NCBI GenBank assembly: GCA_016871055.1
Contig: VFZW01000004.1
Coordinates: 1-56,865, forward strand
Direction: 5' to 3'
Source of the DNA: Acidobacteriota bacterium
Lineage (GTDB): Bacteria > Acidobacteriota > Terriglobia > Bryobacterales > Bryobacteraceae
Length of the DNA stretch: 56,865 nucleotides
Shown: one piece after another, positions 28,106 to 37,867 of the stretch
Layout of the letters: every line of letters begins with the position of its first letter
How positions within the stretch are numbered: the first letter of the stretch is position 1
Program-made: the position numbers and the translations under genes
The notes under the pieces: model-generated
What the model saw: only the letters and a program-made list of their open reading frames with translations
Told to the model about the DNA's origin: nothing
Databases searched by the model: none

Positions 28106-29488
28106 TCACCTGCAATTCGATCGCACCGGCACGCCGAGTGTCTGCAAGTTTTCCCGCGCGATCGCCAGACAAGGATCCCGTTCAATAGCCCTTTCAAAGT
28201 CCGCGATCGCCGCATCCCGCTGCCCTAAAACCAACAGCGCCACGCCTCGATTCTGCATGTGGCGCGCCTGATTCGGCTCGATCGCCAAAGCCCGCCCGAA
28301 CTCCGACAACGCATTGGCCGCGTCTCCGGCTTCCAGATGAACTCTCCCCAGGTGCAATGCTACCTCCGCGTCGCGCGGCGCTTTTTCTTTCGCCTGCCGC
28401 AATAGCGTCAGCGCCTCGCGCGGAGGATAAGTTCGCGCGAGTTGAATATAGGGGCGGATCTTGTCCGGCGCCAAGCCGTGCGCGTTCTGCCAGGCGGCCT
28501 GTTCGGTGCGCCACTGCGCCGATTGCATCGCGGCAAAGGCGATGAATGCCCACACGCACGAAGGGACGCGAATCGCCAGAGCGATCGCGACACACGCCAT
28601 CGGCAGGTACATCCGTCGATAGGCCACCGCATCGGCCGCGGGCAAGATCGACGAACTCGGCAGAATCAGAAGGATCGCGGCCAGACACCAGAACAGCGGA
28701 TGCGTGACCGCCACTCGCTTCCACAACACGAATCCCACAAACGCAGCGACTACGATCCAGACCCACCACCAACTCCCCGGCGTCGCCGGATCGATGCTGA
28801 TTCCGAACGGCGCGACAACGCGCCACGCGTATCCAGCCAGCGCTCCGCCCTGGGTGACAAAATACTCCAACGGCGAAGCCGGCTGCCCGAATCCCGATCC
28901 CGCGCCCGCGATGACACTCGTCGAATACAAAACGCGCGCACCGGCCGCAATCGTGAATGCCGCCATCGCACCGATCTGGCGCCACCCCGGGCCAAACAAG
29001 ACAAGAAAAACCGGAAACGCAGCGCACTCCTCCTTCGCCGACAATGCGGCGGCATACGCAACAACGGAAAGCCACCGGCGCTCGCGCAACCACAACTCCA
29101 GCGCCACGAAACACAACAACGCCGCCAAGCTCGAACTCCGCGCGAAGACGTAGAACACAGGCTCGGCCGTTAGCGGATGGATCGCGAATATCGACGCCGC
29201 CGCGAGCCCGACTCGTTCGTCGAAAAACCTCCGCGCGATCCGATACAGCATGTACGCCGCCGCCAAATGAATCAGCAGATTCGTCAGCCGGAAGCCCAGG
29301 GCATTCTGACCCCAAAGCGCCTTGTCGAACGCGAAAGTGAAATACGTGAGCGGTCTCGGTTGCAGCCAAGGCGCGATCGCGGGTGCTTCGCCAAACAGCG
29401 AATAGTCGTCGAAAAGAAAGGTTCCCGGCAGCACCGTGTAAAGAAGAATCGCGAGAATCAGGCCCGCGGCGATGCGCGATGCTACCAT
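28106..29488 (-). CDS. multi-pass membrane glycosyltransferase-like protein with C-terminal TPRs
   Basis: A 460-aa protein with about ten hydrophobic helices in its first 330 residues. A conserved acidic pair follows the first helix (FLFDDYSLFG), the pattern of GT-C lipid-phosphosugar-dependent transferases (PMT/ArnT-like). A second loop motif, ADAVAYRRMYLPMA, also fits. Residues about 340-450 form three TPR units (DAEVALHLGRVHLEAGDAAN and the next repeats). Similar TPR-carrying O-mannosyltransferase-like proteins are common in Acidobacteriota. It likely moves sugars onto exported proteins or glycans at the membrane; the acceptor is unknown. Its start codon is only nine bases from that of the divergent nth gene. 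Confidence 0.65.
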   Translation of the reverse strand: MVASRIAAGLILAILLYTVLPGTFLFDDYSLFGEAPAIAPWLQPRPLTYFTFAFDKALWGQNALGFRLTNLLIHLAAAYMLYRIARRFFDERVGLAAASIFAIHPLTAEPVFYVFARSSSLAALLCFVALELWLRERRWLSVVAYAAALSAKEECAAFPVFLVLFGPGWRQIGAMAAFTIAAGARVLYSTSVIAGAGSGFGQPASPLEYFVTQGGALAGYAWRVVAPFGISIDPATPGSWWWVWIVVAAFVGFVLWKRVAVTHPLFWCLAAILLILPSSSILPAADAVAYRRMYLPMACVAIALAIRVPSCVWAFIAFAAMQSAQWRTEQAAWQNAHGLAPDKIRPYIQLARTYPPREALTLLRQAKEKAPRDAEVALHLGRVHLEAGDAANALSEFGRALAIEPNQARHMQNRGVALLVLGQRDAAIADFERAIERDPCLAIARENLQTLGVPVRSNCR

Positions 29489-29497
29489 GAGAAATTC

Positions 29498-30157
29498 ATG
29501 AAGCGCCCGCGCACGAAGTCGGAAAAACAGGCTCGGCTACAGCGAATTTTGGACATTTTGGATGAGGTGTACCCGAACGTGACCTGCGCGCTGCACCACT
29601 CAAACGCGTGGGAACTTCTGGTCGCCACGATTCTCTCGGCGCAGTGCACCGACGAGCGCGTGAACAAAGTGACGCCGGGCCTATTCCGCAAGTATCCAAC
29701 AATTCGCGATTTCGCCGCCGTCAAGCCCGAAGTTCTCGCGCAGGACATTCGCTCCACCGGATTCTTCAACAACAAGGCGAAAGGCGTCGTCGGCGCGGCC
29801 AAGACTCTTCTCCGCGATTTCAACGGCGAGATCCCGCGCGGCATCGACAAACTCCTTACCGTGCCCGGCGCGGCCCGTAAGACCGCCAATGTCGTCCTCG
29901 GCACGGCGTTCGGCATCGCCAGCGGCGTCGTCGTCGACACCCACGTCACCCGCATTTCCAACCGCCTCGACCTCACGCGCGAAGACAACGCCGTCAAGAT
30001 CGAACGCGATTTGATCGACGTTCTGCCCAAGGACAAGTGGATCGCCTTCTCGCACCAGATCATCCACTTCGGCCGCGAAACGTGCGTGGCTCGCAAACCG
30101 CGTTGCGCCAACTGCCGGATGAGCGAACTCTGCTACGCCGAGGACAAGCAGGCGTGA
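29498..30157 (+). CDS. nth: endonuclease III (DNA glycosylase/AP lyase)
   Basis: A 219-aa base-excision-repair enzyme that removes oxidised pyrimidines. The helix-hairpin-helix contains the catalytic lysine (LLTVPGAARKTANVVLG, Lys128) and is followed by the catalytic Asp147 in VVVDTHVTRISNRL. The C-terminal [4Fe-4S] cluster loop is complete, with the spacing C-x6-C-x2-C-x5-C in CVARKPRCANCRMSELC. The hairpin reads VPGAARK rather than the common LPGVGRK. The frame is open upstream to 29177, but that part is antisense to the glycosyltransferase gene. First gene of a tightly packed plus-strand operon; the next gene starts at GTG overlapping the stop. Confidence 0.93.
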   Translation: MKRPRTKSEKQARLQRILDILDEVYPNVTCALHHSNAWELLVATILSAQCTDERVNKVTPGLFRKYPTIRDFAAVKPEVLAQDIRSTGFFNNKAKGVVGAAKTLLRDFNGEIPRGIDKLLTVPGAARKTANVVLGTAFGIASGVVVDTHVTRISNRLDLTREDNAVKIERDLIDVLPKDKWIAFSHQIIHFGRETCVARKPRCANCRMSELCYAEDKQA

Positions 30158-30681
30158 AGTTCGCCGTCGTCGCAATCGCGCTGATGATCACCGGGTGCAC
30201 GCCGCTTCCAGATTCGTATCCGGTTCCCGAGCAGCGACCGATGTCTCACGGCCCCGACCCGGAAGGCCTCCAGGCGTTTCTAGTGTTCGACAACCCGCGC
30301 ACGCCGGCCTACCTGATCTCCGATTTTCTCGATGCGCCGCCCGGCCAGAGTTGGCGTTGGACTAACTCCAAGCCGACGCTCCGCCTGAATACCGCGGCGA
30401 CTGAAAACATACGCTTCCGAGCGCGCGGCGCATTCCCTCACCAGAGCCACCAATCGCTCATGCCAGTCACGCTCAGCGTCTTGCTGAATGGCAAACTGCT
30501 CGGCCGCACGACATACAAGGCCGCCGGCGATTTCGTGTTCCAGAAAGATGTCGAACCGGAGTTGCTTCAGACAAACGGCGAGAACGAAGTCCGGCTCGAA
30601 CTCGACAAGGTATTCGTTGCCACCGACGGCGTGAAACTCGGCATGATCCTCGCCGAACTCGGCTTCGAGAAGCGAAAGTAA
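30154..30681 (+). CDS. small lipoprotein of unknown function
   Basis: A 175-aa protein starting at a GTG within GTGA at the nth stop. The signal peptide ends in a lipobox (LMITGC, Cys15), so it should be lipid-anchored. The mature part is a single beta-rich domain (about 50-170) with an LSVLLNGKLLGRTTYKAAGD core resembling carbohydrate-binding or jelly-roll folds; no active-site motif is visible. It ends 3 nt before the membrane glycosyltransferase gene and may work with it. I do not recognise the family. Confidence 0.65.
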   Translation: MKFAVVAIALMITGCTPLPDSYPVPEQRPMSHGPDPEGLQAFLVFDNPRTPAYLISDFLDAPPGQSWRWTNSKPTLRLNTAATENIRFRARGAFPHQSHQSLMPVTLSVLLNGKLLGRTTYKAAGDFVFQKDVEPELLQTNGENEVRLELDKVFVATDGVKLGMILAELGFEKRK

Positions 30682-30684
30682 TCG

Positions 30685-32919
30685 ATGCCCGCGGTCTTCT
30701 ACATTCTGCTTGGATGGCTGCTGACAACAAGCGCCTGCGTCGCCCTCGGAGCGATCCTCCTCAAACGGCTGCGCGTGCAATTCTCTCGCGACGAATCGCC
30801 CACGCTTTGGTTCGTCACGGGATCCGCGCTCTATTCGCTCCTGATCTTCGCGCTGGGAATCCTCCATCTCTACCACCGAGGCGTCATTGTCGGCGCCGCG
30901 ATCGTCGTCATCTTCGCCGCGACTCGAATGGGAGCGTTACGACTGCCCACCGGCCAACTGCCCGCGCTTCCCAAAACGGCGAAACGGCTGTTGACCGTTT
31001 GCGGCGTGCCTTTTCTCGCGCTCTATCTCTGCAACGCGATGGCGCCCGAAGCCAGCCCCGACGGCTCGTCCTATCACCTCGGCTTAGTCGCCAAATACTA
31101 CCGCGAGCACGCGCTGCATCCCGTGACAACAAACATGTATGCGGCGCTGTCGCAAGGCATGGAGATGATCTTTCTCGGCGCGTACGCCGTCGGCCGGCAC
31201 TCCGCGGCCGCGCTGATGCACTTCAATTTCCTGATCGCGCTGCCGTGGCTGATGGTCTGTTACGGCCGGCGCATCGGTCAACCGGCCGCGGGTATCGCCG
31301 CCGCCCTGCTGGTGTTCGCCTCGCCGGTTGTCGGCGTCGACGGCATCAGCGCCTATAGCGACGTCGCGGCGGCGTGTCTGATCTTCACGCTGTTCACAGT
31401 GCTCAATGAAATTGAACAAGGTCCTGACAACCTCGGCCTCGTCGTGCTCGCCGGTGTGCTCTCCGGCTTCGCCTATGCGATCAAGTACACGCTCTTCCCC
31501 GCCCTCTTCCTGACTGCCATTTATTTGGCCTGGGTCTATCGCGCGCGTGTGTTTCGCCCCTTGCTGATCGTCGCGGCAAGCAGCGCCGTCTCGATCCTCC
31601 CGTGGGTTGTTAAGAACATCGTCTGGTGGCAGAATCCGCTCGCGCCATTCTTTAATCACTGGTTTCCAAACCCCTACATGCAGTACTGGTTCGAGATCGG
31701 TTACCGCGCTCAACTCGCGAAATACACGCTTCCTTCGTGGAAAGACTGGCCGCTCGACGTAACGGTGTATGGTGCGCAACTCACCGGAATCTTGGGCCCC
31801 GTGTTCCTGCTCGCGCCGATCGCACTGTTGTCGCTCCGAACGTCCGCTGGCCGCCGCCTGCTGCTGGCGGCTTTCTTCTTCCTCGCCACCTACCCGTCCA
31901 ACATCGGCACACGCTTCTTGATCCCCGCCCTACCCTTCGTCGCACTCGCGATGACGCTAACGCTGGCGTCCATTCGCTTCGCCCCCGCGGTCATTGCGAT
32001 TCTGCATGTCGTACTGAGCCTCCCCGTCGCGATTCCGCGCTACTCGGTTCACTACGCGTGGCGGCTCGACAAGTGGCCGTGGCGCCAGGCTTTGCGCATC
32101 AAGAGCGAGGAAGAATTTCTCAACTCGCGCCTGAGCACGTATGCGATCGCGCGCGCCATGGAACAGCTCGTTCCGTCCGGCCGGCGCGTCCTTGGCTTCA
32201 GCCAGGTTCCCGAAGCCTACACGGCCACGATTTATCTTGTGGGATTCCAATCGGCCGAAGGCAACGGCCTCCGCGACATCTTCCTCACCGCGTTGATCAA
32301 AGAGCGCCATCCCGTTATGCGGCTGCGGCTGCGTGTCCCCGCCGTCAAAACCCGGGCAATCCGTGTCGTGCAAAATCGCGACGATTCCCGCAGCCAGTGG
32401 AGCGTCGGTGAAATGCGCGTCTGGAACTCCAACGCGCAAGTGAAGCGCGCGCCGCTTTGGAGGCTTCGCGCCAAGCCCACCCTCCACGAAGTACAGAAGG
32501 CATTCGACAACTCTTTCGCGACACGATGGCTTACCGATCACGGCCGTTACAACGGTATGTACATCGAAGTCGATTTCGGCCGCGAGGAATCGATCGACGC
32601 CGTCGAACTTCTGCAGGCCAACGACCAACCCTGGGAGGGCTATCATGTCGAAGTGCGATCCGCGGACGGCGCTTGGACTAAACCGAAAACCACAATCGAA
32701 TCCGAGGAGCTTCCTCCCTACCAAGGAATGCGCCGCGCGGTCGTCGAGGAACTGCTCCGCCGAAATGTGCAATACATCCTGCTCCAACCCGACGACTATG
32801 GGCTCGACGATCTCCAGTTGAACGCCAAAGTCTGGGGTGTCGAAGAGATCGCCGATCGCGGCGGAAGTCATCTTTATCGCCTGCTGCCGAAAGAAGAATT
32901 CGAGGCGCTGCCCAGATGA
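30685..32919 (+). CDS. multi-pass membrane glycosyltransferase-like protein with C-terminal discoidin-like region
   Basis: A 744-aa protein. Residues 1-460 contain many hydrophobic helices in a GT-C-like layout, with an early periplasmic-loop motif (APEASPDGSSYHLGLVAKYY) similar to dolichyl/polyprenyl-phosphate-mannose transferases. Residues about 560-665 look like a soluble F5/8-type C (discoidin) beta-sandwich: VKTRAIRVVQNRDD, NSFATRWLTDHGRYNGMYIE and VDFGREESIDAVELLQAND. The extreme C-terminus is a further soluble segment. It may transfer a lipid-linked sugar in the membrane, with the outer domain binding the product. It overlaps the downstream kinase-like gene by 4 nt. Confidence 0.65.
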   Translation: MPAVFYILLGWLLTTSACVALGAILLKRLRVQFSRDESPTLWFVTGSALYSLLIFALGILHLYHRGVIVGAAIVVIFAATRMGALRLPTGQLPALPKTAKRLLTVCGVPFLALYLCNAMAPEASPDGSSYHLGLVAKYYREHALHPVTTNMYAALSQGMEMIFLGAYAVGRHSAAALMHFNFLIALPWLMVCYGRRIGQPAAGIAAALLVFASPVVGVDGISAYSDVAAACLIFTLFTVLNEIEQGPDNLGLVVLAGVLSGFAYAIKYTLFPALFLTAIYLAWVYRARVFRPLLIVAASSAVSILPWVVKNIVWWQNPLAPFFNHWFPNPYMQYWFEIGYRAQLAKYTLPSWKDWPLDVTVYGAQLTGILGPVFLLAPIALLSLRTSAGRRLLLAAFFFLATYPSNIGTRFLIPALPFVALAMTLTLASIRFAPAVIAILHVVLSLPVAIPRYSVHYAWRLDKWPWRQALRIKSEEEFLNSRLSTYAIARAMEQLVPSGRRVLGFSQVPEAYTATIYLVGFQSAEGNGLRDIFLTALIKERHPVMRLRLRVPAVKTRAIRVVQNRDDSRSQWSVGEMRVWNSNAQVKRAPLWRLRAKPTLHEVQKAFDNSFATRWLTDHGRYNGMYIEVDFGREESIDAVELLQANDQPWEGYHVEVRSADGAWTKPKTTIESEELPPYQGMRRAVVEELLRRNVQYILLQPDDYGLDDLQLNAKVWGVEEIADRGGSHLYRLLPKEEFEALPR

Positions 32920-33842
32920 ACATCGAGCTTTTCCTCGGCGTCGATGGCGGCCAATCCAGCACAACCGCGCTCGTCGCCGATGCATCGGGCCGCGTGCTCG
33001 GCCGAGGCAACGACGGCCCTTGCAATCACGTGCAATCGGCCGCCGAAGGCCGCGAGAAATTTATTCGCGTCATCGGCGGCTGCGTCCGCGCGGCATGCGG
33101 CGGAGAGATCCCGGCCTTTCGTGCTGCCTGTCTCGGCTTTAGCGGCGGCCCAGCCGACAAAGAACAGATCCTGCGTGAGATATTGCAGGTCGAATCGCTC
33201 TCGGTCACAACCGACGCGCGCATCGCTCTTACCGGCGCGACCGCCGGAGGCCCCGGCATCATCACCGTCGCCGGCACTGGCAGCATCAGCTTCGGCCGCG
33301 ATGCATCGGGCCGAACCGTCCGCGCGGGCGGCTGGGGATACGCGTTCGGCGATGAAGGCGGCGGCTACGACATCGCTCGCAAAGCGCTGCGCGCTGTCTT
33401 GAAGCAACACGAAGGCTGGGGCCCGTCGACGACGCTGCATGAGAAAATGCTCGCGGCCACCGGCGCATCCGACGCCAACCAAATGCTGCACATGTTCTAC
33501 ACCGCCGAATGGCCGCGTAAACGGATCGCGACGCTTGCGAAACTAGTCGACACCGAAGCCGAAGCGGGAGACGAAATCGCGATCGCAATCCTCGATCAAA
33601 CCGCCGAAGCGCTCGCCATGTTCACCAACGCGGTGCGCCAACAACTCGACGACCCGCGCCAGGTTTCACCCATCGGCAGCGTTTGGCGCAGCCGCATTCT
33701 CACTACTTCTTTTCAACGCCGCATGCAGGACTTTCCCTTCGTCGCGCCGCTGTTCGGCCCCGCCGCCGGCGCGCTGCTTGAAGCCTTCGCGCTGGCCAAC
33801 CGCAACGTTACGCTCACCAATCTTCCGGAGTCCGAAAAATGA
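32916..33842 (+). CDS. BadF/BcrA-type ATPase, N-acetylglucosamine-kinase-like
   Basis: A 308-aa ASKHA-fold protein. The phosphate-1 loop is FLGVDGGQSSTTALVAD at the N-terminus. The phosphate-2 and adenosine regions are seen in TDARIALTGATAGG, TVAGTGSISFGRD and GGWGYAFGDEGGGYDIARKAL, the pattern of eukaryote-like GlcNAc kinases within the BadF/BadG/BcrA/BcrD family. The probable reaction is ATP-dependent phosphorylation of an amino sugar, which would suit recycling of cell-wall sugars. Sugar specificity cannot be read. It overlaps both neighbours by 4 nt, so it belongs firmly to the nth-pgk operon. Confidence 0.8.
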   Translation: MNIELFLGVDGGQSSTTALVADASGRVLGRGNDGPCNHVQSAAEGREKFIRVIGGCVRAACGGEIPAFRAACLGFSGGPADKEQILREILQVESLSVTTDARIALTGATAGGPGIITVAGTGSISFGRDASGRTVRAGGWGYAFGDEGGGYDIARKALRAVLKQHEGWGPSTTLHEKMLAATGASDANQMLHMFYTAEWPRKRIATLAKLVDTEAEAGDEIAIAILDQTAEALAMFTNAVRQQLDDPRQVSPIGSVWRSRILTTSFQRRMQDFPFVAPLFGPAAGALLEAFALANRNVTLTNLPESEK

Positions 33843-35152
33843 AACTCGCAATCGCCTTGTTCTGCGCCACGCTCGCAGCCGCCGAGCCAGACTGGAAAGC
33901 CGTCGAAGCGCAATCGATCGACATCTTCCAGCGCTACATCCGCATTCCGAGCATGAATCCGCCGGCCAACACCCGCGCCGCGGCGGAGTTGTTTCAAAAG
34001 GAGCTCGCCGCCGTCGGCATCACGGCGAAACTCTACGAAGCCGGGCCCAATGGACAGATCAATCTCATCGCGCGCTTGGAAGGCAAGAACCGGGCAAAGA
34101 AGCCGCTGCTGTTGATGAACCACTTCGATGTCGTTCCCGTCGATCGCGCCGCCTGGTCGATCGATCCCTTCGCCGGCCTCGTGAAGGACGGCTGGGTTTG
34201 GGGCCGCGGCACGCTCGACATGAAAGGCATCGGCGTCATGCAGCTGATGGCGCTCATCACGATGAAGAAGTACGGCCTCACGCCGGACCGCGACATCATT
34301 CTCTTCTCGACGTGCGATGAAGAAACGGGCGGCGATCTCGGCGTGCGGTGGATGATCAAGAATCACCCCGATCAACTCGACGCCGAGTATGTGCTCGACG
34401 AAGGCGGCTTCGGCACGCGCGACATTCTGCGGAAAGGCAAACTCGTCTTCGGCATTTCGGTGGCCGAGAAGCAAAACGTATGGCTGCGGCTTCGCGCCAA
34501 AGGCCCCGCCGCGCACGGTTCGCAGCCGATTCCCAACAATGCAAACATGACGTTGTTCAAGGCGATCGAAAAGGCTTTGGCCGCGCCCGATAAGGGCAAA
34601 CCGCATCCCGTCATCGCGCAAATGCTGGCGGCCAGCGGCGGTGCGATGGACGCCAACAAGTTCACCAACGCCATTCAGAAAAACACGATCACGCTCACGA
34701 CGCTGCGAGCCGGTGTCGGCGAACCGGTGAAGGTCAACGTCATTCCGTCGACTTCGGAAGCGACGCTCGACTGCCGCCTGCAGCCCGGCGTCAACGCCGC
34801 GGAATTCGTGAGCGAACTGCGCGCGCGCATCAACGATCCGAACGTAATGGTGGAAGAACTCTCCCATCCCGACGACACCGGCGCATCGAACTTCTCGACG
34901 CCGCTGTTTGAAACGCTGGCAAAGGTCATCAAGAAACATCACCCGTCCGCCGAGGTCACACCAATGATGGTGCCCTACTCCACCGACGCGCCGAAGTTCC
35001 GCCGCCGGGGCCTTCCCGCCTACGGTTTCACGCCGATGATTCTCACAGCCCAGATGGTCGCGACGATGCACTCCGACGAAGAACGAATCCCGCTCGATCA
35101 GTTTCAAACCGGCGTGAAAATGATGTTCGACGTGGTACGATCAGGGTTCTAA
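33839..35152 (+). CDS. secreted M20-family zinc metallopeptidase
   Basis: A 437-aa exported peptidase (signal peptide MKLAIALFCATLAAA). The cocatalytic metal site is complete: NHFDVVPVD (first metal ligand plus catalytic Asp), GRGTLDMKG (bridging Asp), CDEETGG (catalytic Glu and metal Glu), VLDEGG and a C-terminal metal His in ATMHSDEER. The dimerisation/lid domain lies between about 205 and 330. It probably removes amino acids from peptides or N-acylated substrates in the periplasm. It lies between the kinase-like gene and pgk. Family members include dipeptidases and acetylornithine deacetylase-like enzymes, so specificity is open. Confidence 0.88.
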   Translation: MKLAIALFCATLAAAEPDWKAVEAQSIDIFQRYIRIPSMNPPANTRAAAELFQKELAAVGITAKLYEAGPNGQINLIARLEGKNRAKKPLLLMNHFDVVPVDRAAWSIDPFAGLVKDGWVWGRGTLDMKGIGVMQLMALITMKKYGLTPDRDIILFSTCDEETGGDLGVRWMIKNHPDQLDAEYVLDEGGFGTRDILRKGKLVFGISVAEKQNVWLRLRAKGPAAHGSQPIPNNANMTLFKAIEKALAAPDKGKPHPVIAQMLAASGGAMDANKFTNAIQKNTITLTTLRAGVGEPVKVNVIPSTSEATLDCRLQPGVNAAEFVSELRARINDPNVMVEELSHPDDTGASNFSTPLFETLAKVIKKHHPSAEVTPMMVPYSTDAPKFRRRGLPAYGFTPMILTAQMVATMHSDEERIPLDQFQTGVKMMFDVVRSGF

Positions 35153-35170
35153 CCCTCCTGTTTTATCCCC

Positions 35171-36334
35171 ATGCCAAAACTCTCGATTCGTGATCTGGAC
35201 CTCAACGGCAAGACTGTCTTCATGCGCGTGGATTTCAACGTCCCCCTCGCGCCCGGCGGTCAGGAAATTACTTCGGACAAGCGCATTCGCGCCGCGCTGC
35301 CGACCATTCAATACGCGCTCGAACACGGCTGCGGCCTGATTCTCGCGAGCCACCTCGGCCGCCCGAAGGGCAAACGCAACCCCGAGATGAGCCTCGCTCC
35401 GTGCGCGGTGAAACTCGCGGAGTTGCTCGGCAAACCCGTGACGATGGCCAGCGATTGCATCGGCGCCGGCATCCCCAAGCCCGCTCCCGGCGAAGTCGTG
35501 CTGCTTGAGAATCTTCGCTATCACAACGAAGAAGAAGGCAACGATCCCGAGTTCTCCAAGCAACTCGCCTCGCTGTGCGATGTTTACGTCAACGACGCGT
35601 TCGGCACCGCGCACCGCGCACACGCATCGACGGTCGGCATGATCTCCTTCGTTCCGCAAGCGGCCGCGGGCCTGCTGATGGACAAGGAACTGCAATGGCT
35701 CGGCAAGGCGACGCAGAACCCCGATCGCCCGTGCATCGCGATTCTCGGCGGCGCGAAAGTTTCGGACAAGATCGAAGTCATTCAGAATCTCGCGAAGGTC
35801 GTCGACAAGCTTCTCATCGGCGGCGCGATGGCTTACACGTTCTTGAAGGCTCGCGGCGAAGCGACCGGCAAATCGCTGGTCGAAGACGACAAGCTCGAAC
35901 TCGCGGCATCGTTGATGGCCTCGCTCGGCGACAAGCTGATGCTGCCGACCGATCACGTTGTCGCCGAAGAGTTCAAAGCCGACGCGCCGAACGAAGTTGT
36001 CACGACGATCCCCGACGGCAAGATGGCTCTCGACATCGGCCCCGCGACAATCGCGGCTTACGAAGCCGCCGTTGCGAGCGCGAAGACGATCATTTGGAAT
36101 GGCCCGATGGGCGTGTTCGAAATGAAGCCGTTCGACAAAGGCACGATGGCCTTGGCCAACGCCGTCGCCAACGCCGGCGCGGTTTCGGTTGTCGGCGGCG
36201 GCGATTCGGAAAAAGCGATCAAAGTGGCCGGCGTGTCGAACAAGATCACGCATGTTTCGACCGGCGGCGGCGCGTCCCTTGAATATCTCTCGGGCATCGA
36301 ACTGCCCGGAGTGGCCGCGCTCACTGAAAAATGA
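35171..36334 (+). CDS. pgk: phosphoglycerate kinase
   Basis: A 387-aa glycolytic enzyme converting 1,3-bisphosphoglycerate and ADP to 3-phosphoglycerate and ATP. The N-domain substrate site is clear ([37 protein letters not shown]). The C-domain carries the nucleotide site ([47 protein letters not shown]). The GGGDS motif is followed by EKA instead of the commoner VAA or TAA. The length is typical. It starts 18 nt after the peptidase gene and overlaps the nitrilase gene by 4 nt. Unusually, no gap gene is adjacent. Confidence 0.96.
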   Translation: MPKLSIRDLDLNGKTVFMRVDFNVPLAPGGQEITSDKRIRAALPTIQYALEHGCGLILASHLGRPKGKRNPEMSLAPCAVKLAELLGKPVTMASDCIGAGIPKPAPGEVVLLENLRYHNEEEGNDPEFSKQLASLCDVYVNDAFGTAHRAHASTVGMISFVPQAAAGLLMDKELQWLGKATQNPDRPCIAILGGAKVSDKIEVIQNLAKVVDKLLIGGAMAYTFLKARGEATGKSLVEDDKLELAASLMASLGDKLMLPTDHVVAEEFKADAPNEVVTTIPDGKMALDIGPATIAAYEAAVASAKTIIWNGPMGVFEMKPFDKGTMALANAVANAGAVSVVGGGDSEKAIKVAGVSNKITHVSTGGGASLEYLSGIELPGVAALTEK

Positions 36335-37179
36335 TCTCGTCGCTCCGAGTTGCGTGCGTTTCGGTTGCAAGCCAGCCGGGGCGCACGCCGGAGAACGTCG
36401 AACGTATTGCCGGGTCTGTGCCGGACGCGGCCGATCTAACACTCTTCCCCGAACTTTCGATCACCGGCTTTATCCCGAATCATCCCGAATCGAATCACGA
36501 GCGCTGGCTGCGCGAAGCGCTTGCTTTCGCGCGCAGCATCGCTGAACCTCTTGACGGGCAAGCGATCCGATCCCTAGCGAAAGTCGCGCGAGATCGCCAA
36601 ACCTACATCGCCGCGGGCCTGCTTGAAGACGCGGGCAACACGCTCTACAACTCCCAGGTCTTGATTGGCCCGGACGGCGTCGCGGGTGTGTGGCGGAAGA
36701 TGCACATTCCGATGTTTGAGATGCCGTTCTACAACGGCGGCCCAGCGCCGCAAGTCGCCGACACGCCGCTCGGCCGCATCGGCATCAACATCTGCTTCGA
36801 TGCGCTGATCCCCGAATCAACACGACTGCTCGCCGTGCAGAATGCCGAGATCGTCCTGTTTCCGTTCGCCGCCGATCCGGCGCAAGGTTGGGCCGATTGG
36901 GCGCGTGTTGCGCTGCAAGCGCGCTGTCAGGAGAACGGCGTCTTCGGCGTTGCGGTCAACTACGAAGGAGCGGTCGAAGCCTGCGGCGTTTCGCAGCGAT
37001 TCCCCGGCGGCAGCCTGTGTATCGGCCCGCGCGGCGACGTCATCGGCGAACACCAATCGATTTACGAAATCCGTCGCGAAGTGCTACAAGCCGCGCGAGG
37101 CGCGCCCGAGTATCTCTACCGGTTCCGCCGCCCCGAACTCTATGGCCCGCTCGCTATGCCGAGCCGTGAAACGGATTGA
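36331..37179 (+). CDS. carbon-nitrogen hydrolase (nitrilase superfamily)
   Basis: A 282-aa cytoplasmic amidohydrolase. The Glu-Lys-Cys triad is visible: Glu in [10 protein letters not shown], Lys in [10 protein letters not shown] and Cys in [14 protein letters not shown] substrate-loop Glu is also plausible. Family members hydrolyse nitriles or amides, such as omega-amides, carbamoyl-putrescine or deaminated glutathione; the exact substrate is not evident. Last gene of the nth-pgk operon. Its end overlaps the convergent queuosine-precursor transporter gene by 26 nt. Confidence 0.85.
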   Translation: MISSLRVACVSVASQPGRTPENVERIAGSVPDAADLTLFPELSITGFIPNHPESNHERWLREALAFARSIAEPLDGQAIRSLAKVARDRQTYIAAGLLEDAGNTLYNSQVLIGPDGVAGVWRKMHIPMFEMPFYNGGPAPQVADTPLGRIGINICFDALIPESTRLLAVQNAEIVLFPFAADPAQGWADWARVALQARCQENGVFGVAVNYEGAVEACGVSQRFPGGSLCIGPRGDVIGEHQSIYEIRREVLQAARGAPEYLYRFRRPELYGPLAMPSRETD

Positions 37180-37867
37180 AGTCGGTTTGATCGTCGAACA
37201 CGTCGACGCCTTCGGCCTTCTTTAGGAAGTTGACCACCAGATACGTCACCGGCGTTGCCAGCGCTTCGTAGCCGACCTTGACCAGGTAGCCGGTAACGAT
37301 CAGATCCTTGATCATGTTGCCGTCGATGCGGCCCCAGAATGCGATCGTCATAACGATGATCGTGTCGACCAATTGGCCAACCGCCGTCGAGGCGATCGTC
37401 CGCATCCACAGATACTTTCCGCCAGTCAGGACTTTCATCTTCGCGAGCGTGAACGCATTCGCGAACTCGCCGCACCAGTAGGCGATCAAGCTGGCGACAA
37501 CCAAGCGCGGAAGGAATCCGAAGATGGATTCGAACGCGGCCTGATTCGTCCAACCCGGCGCGGGCGGCAGCATTGTGATGAACATGCCGAGCGCGGTCAA
37601 CAGGCTCATCGACAGGAACCCCAGCCAGATCGCGCGGCGGCTGCCCGCGTAACCGTACACTTCGGTGAAGATGTCACCGAAGATGTAGGTCACCGGGAAT
37701 AGCAATTGCGCGCCGCTGAGAATGATGTCGATCCCCGCGAAGTGGCCGAAGTAACAGAGCTTCGACGCAACGAGGTTCGAGATCAACAACACAACTACGA
37801 AGAAGCTCAGGCAGAGCTCGTAGTATTTGAAATGGTGCAGTGGAGAGAGGTGTTTGAGCAACGTCAC
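37154..37867 (-). CDS. yhhQ: queuosine precursor transporter (YhhQ/VUT family)
   Basis: A 237-aa membrane protein with six to seven helices. The family signatures are near the N-terminus (YYELCLSFFVVVLLISNLVASK) and in LFPVTYIFGDIFTEVYGY, followed by SLIAYWCGEFANAF and AVGQLVDTIIVMTIAFWG. YhhQ proteins import 7-cyano- or 7-aminomethyl-7-deazaguanine for queuosine synthesis in tRNA. It starts within the gpmI stop (ATGA overlap), so it is the third gene of the eno-gpmI operon. No queuosine biosynthetic genes are present in the window. Confidence 0.85.
   Translation of the reverse strand: MTLLKHLSPLHHFKYYELCLSFFVVVLLISNLVASKLCYFGHFAGIDIILSGAQLLFPVTYIFGDIFTEVYGYAGSRRAIWLGFLSMSLLTALGMFITMLPPAPGWTNQAAFESIFGFLPRLVVASLIAYWCGEFANAFTLAKMKVLTGGKYLWMRTIASTAVGQLVDTIIVMTIAFWGRIDGNMIKDLIVTGYLVKVGYEALATPVTYLVVNFLKKAEGVDVFDDQTDFNPFHGSA

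Noticed and set aside
33713..35107. 464-aa minus-strand open frame
   Set aside because: Antisense to the M20 peptidase, which has all its metal ligands.
35141..36442. 433-aa minus-strand open frame
   Set aside because: Antisense to pgk.
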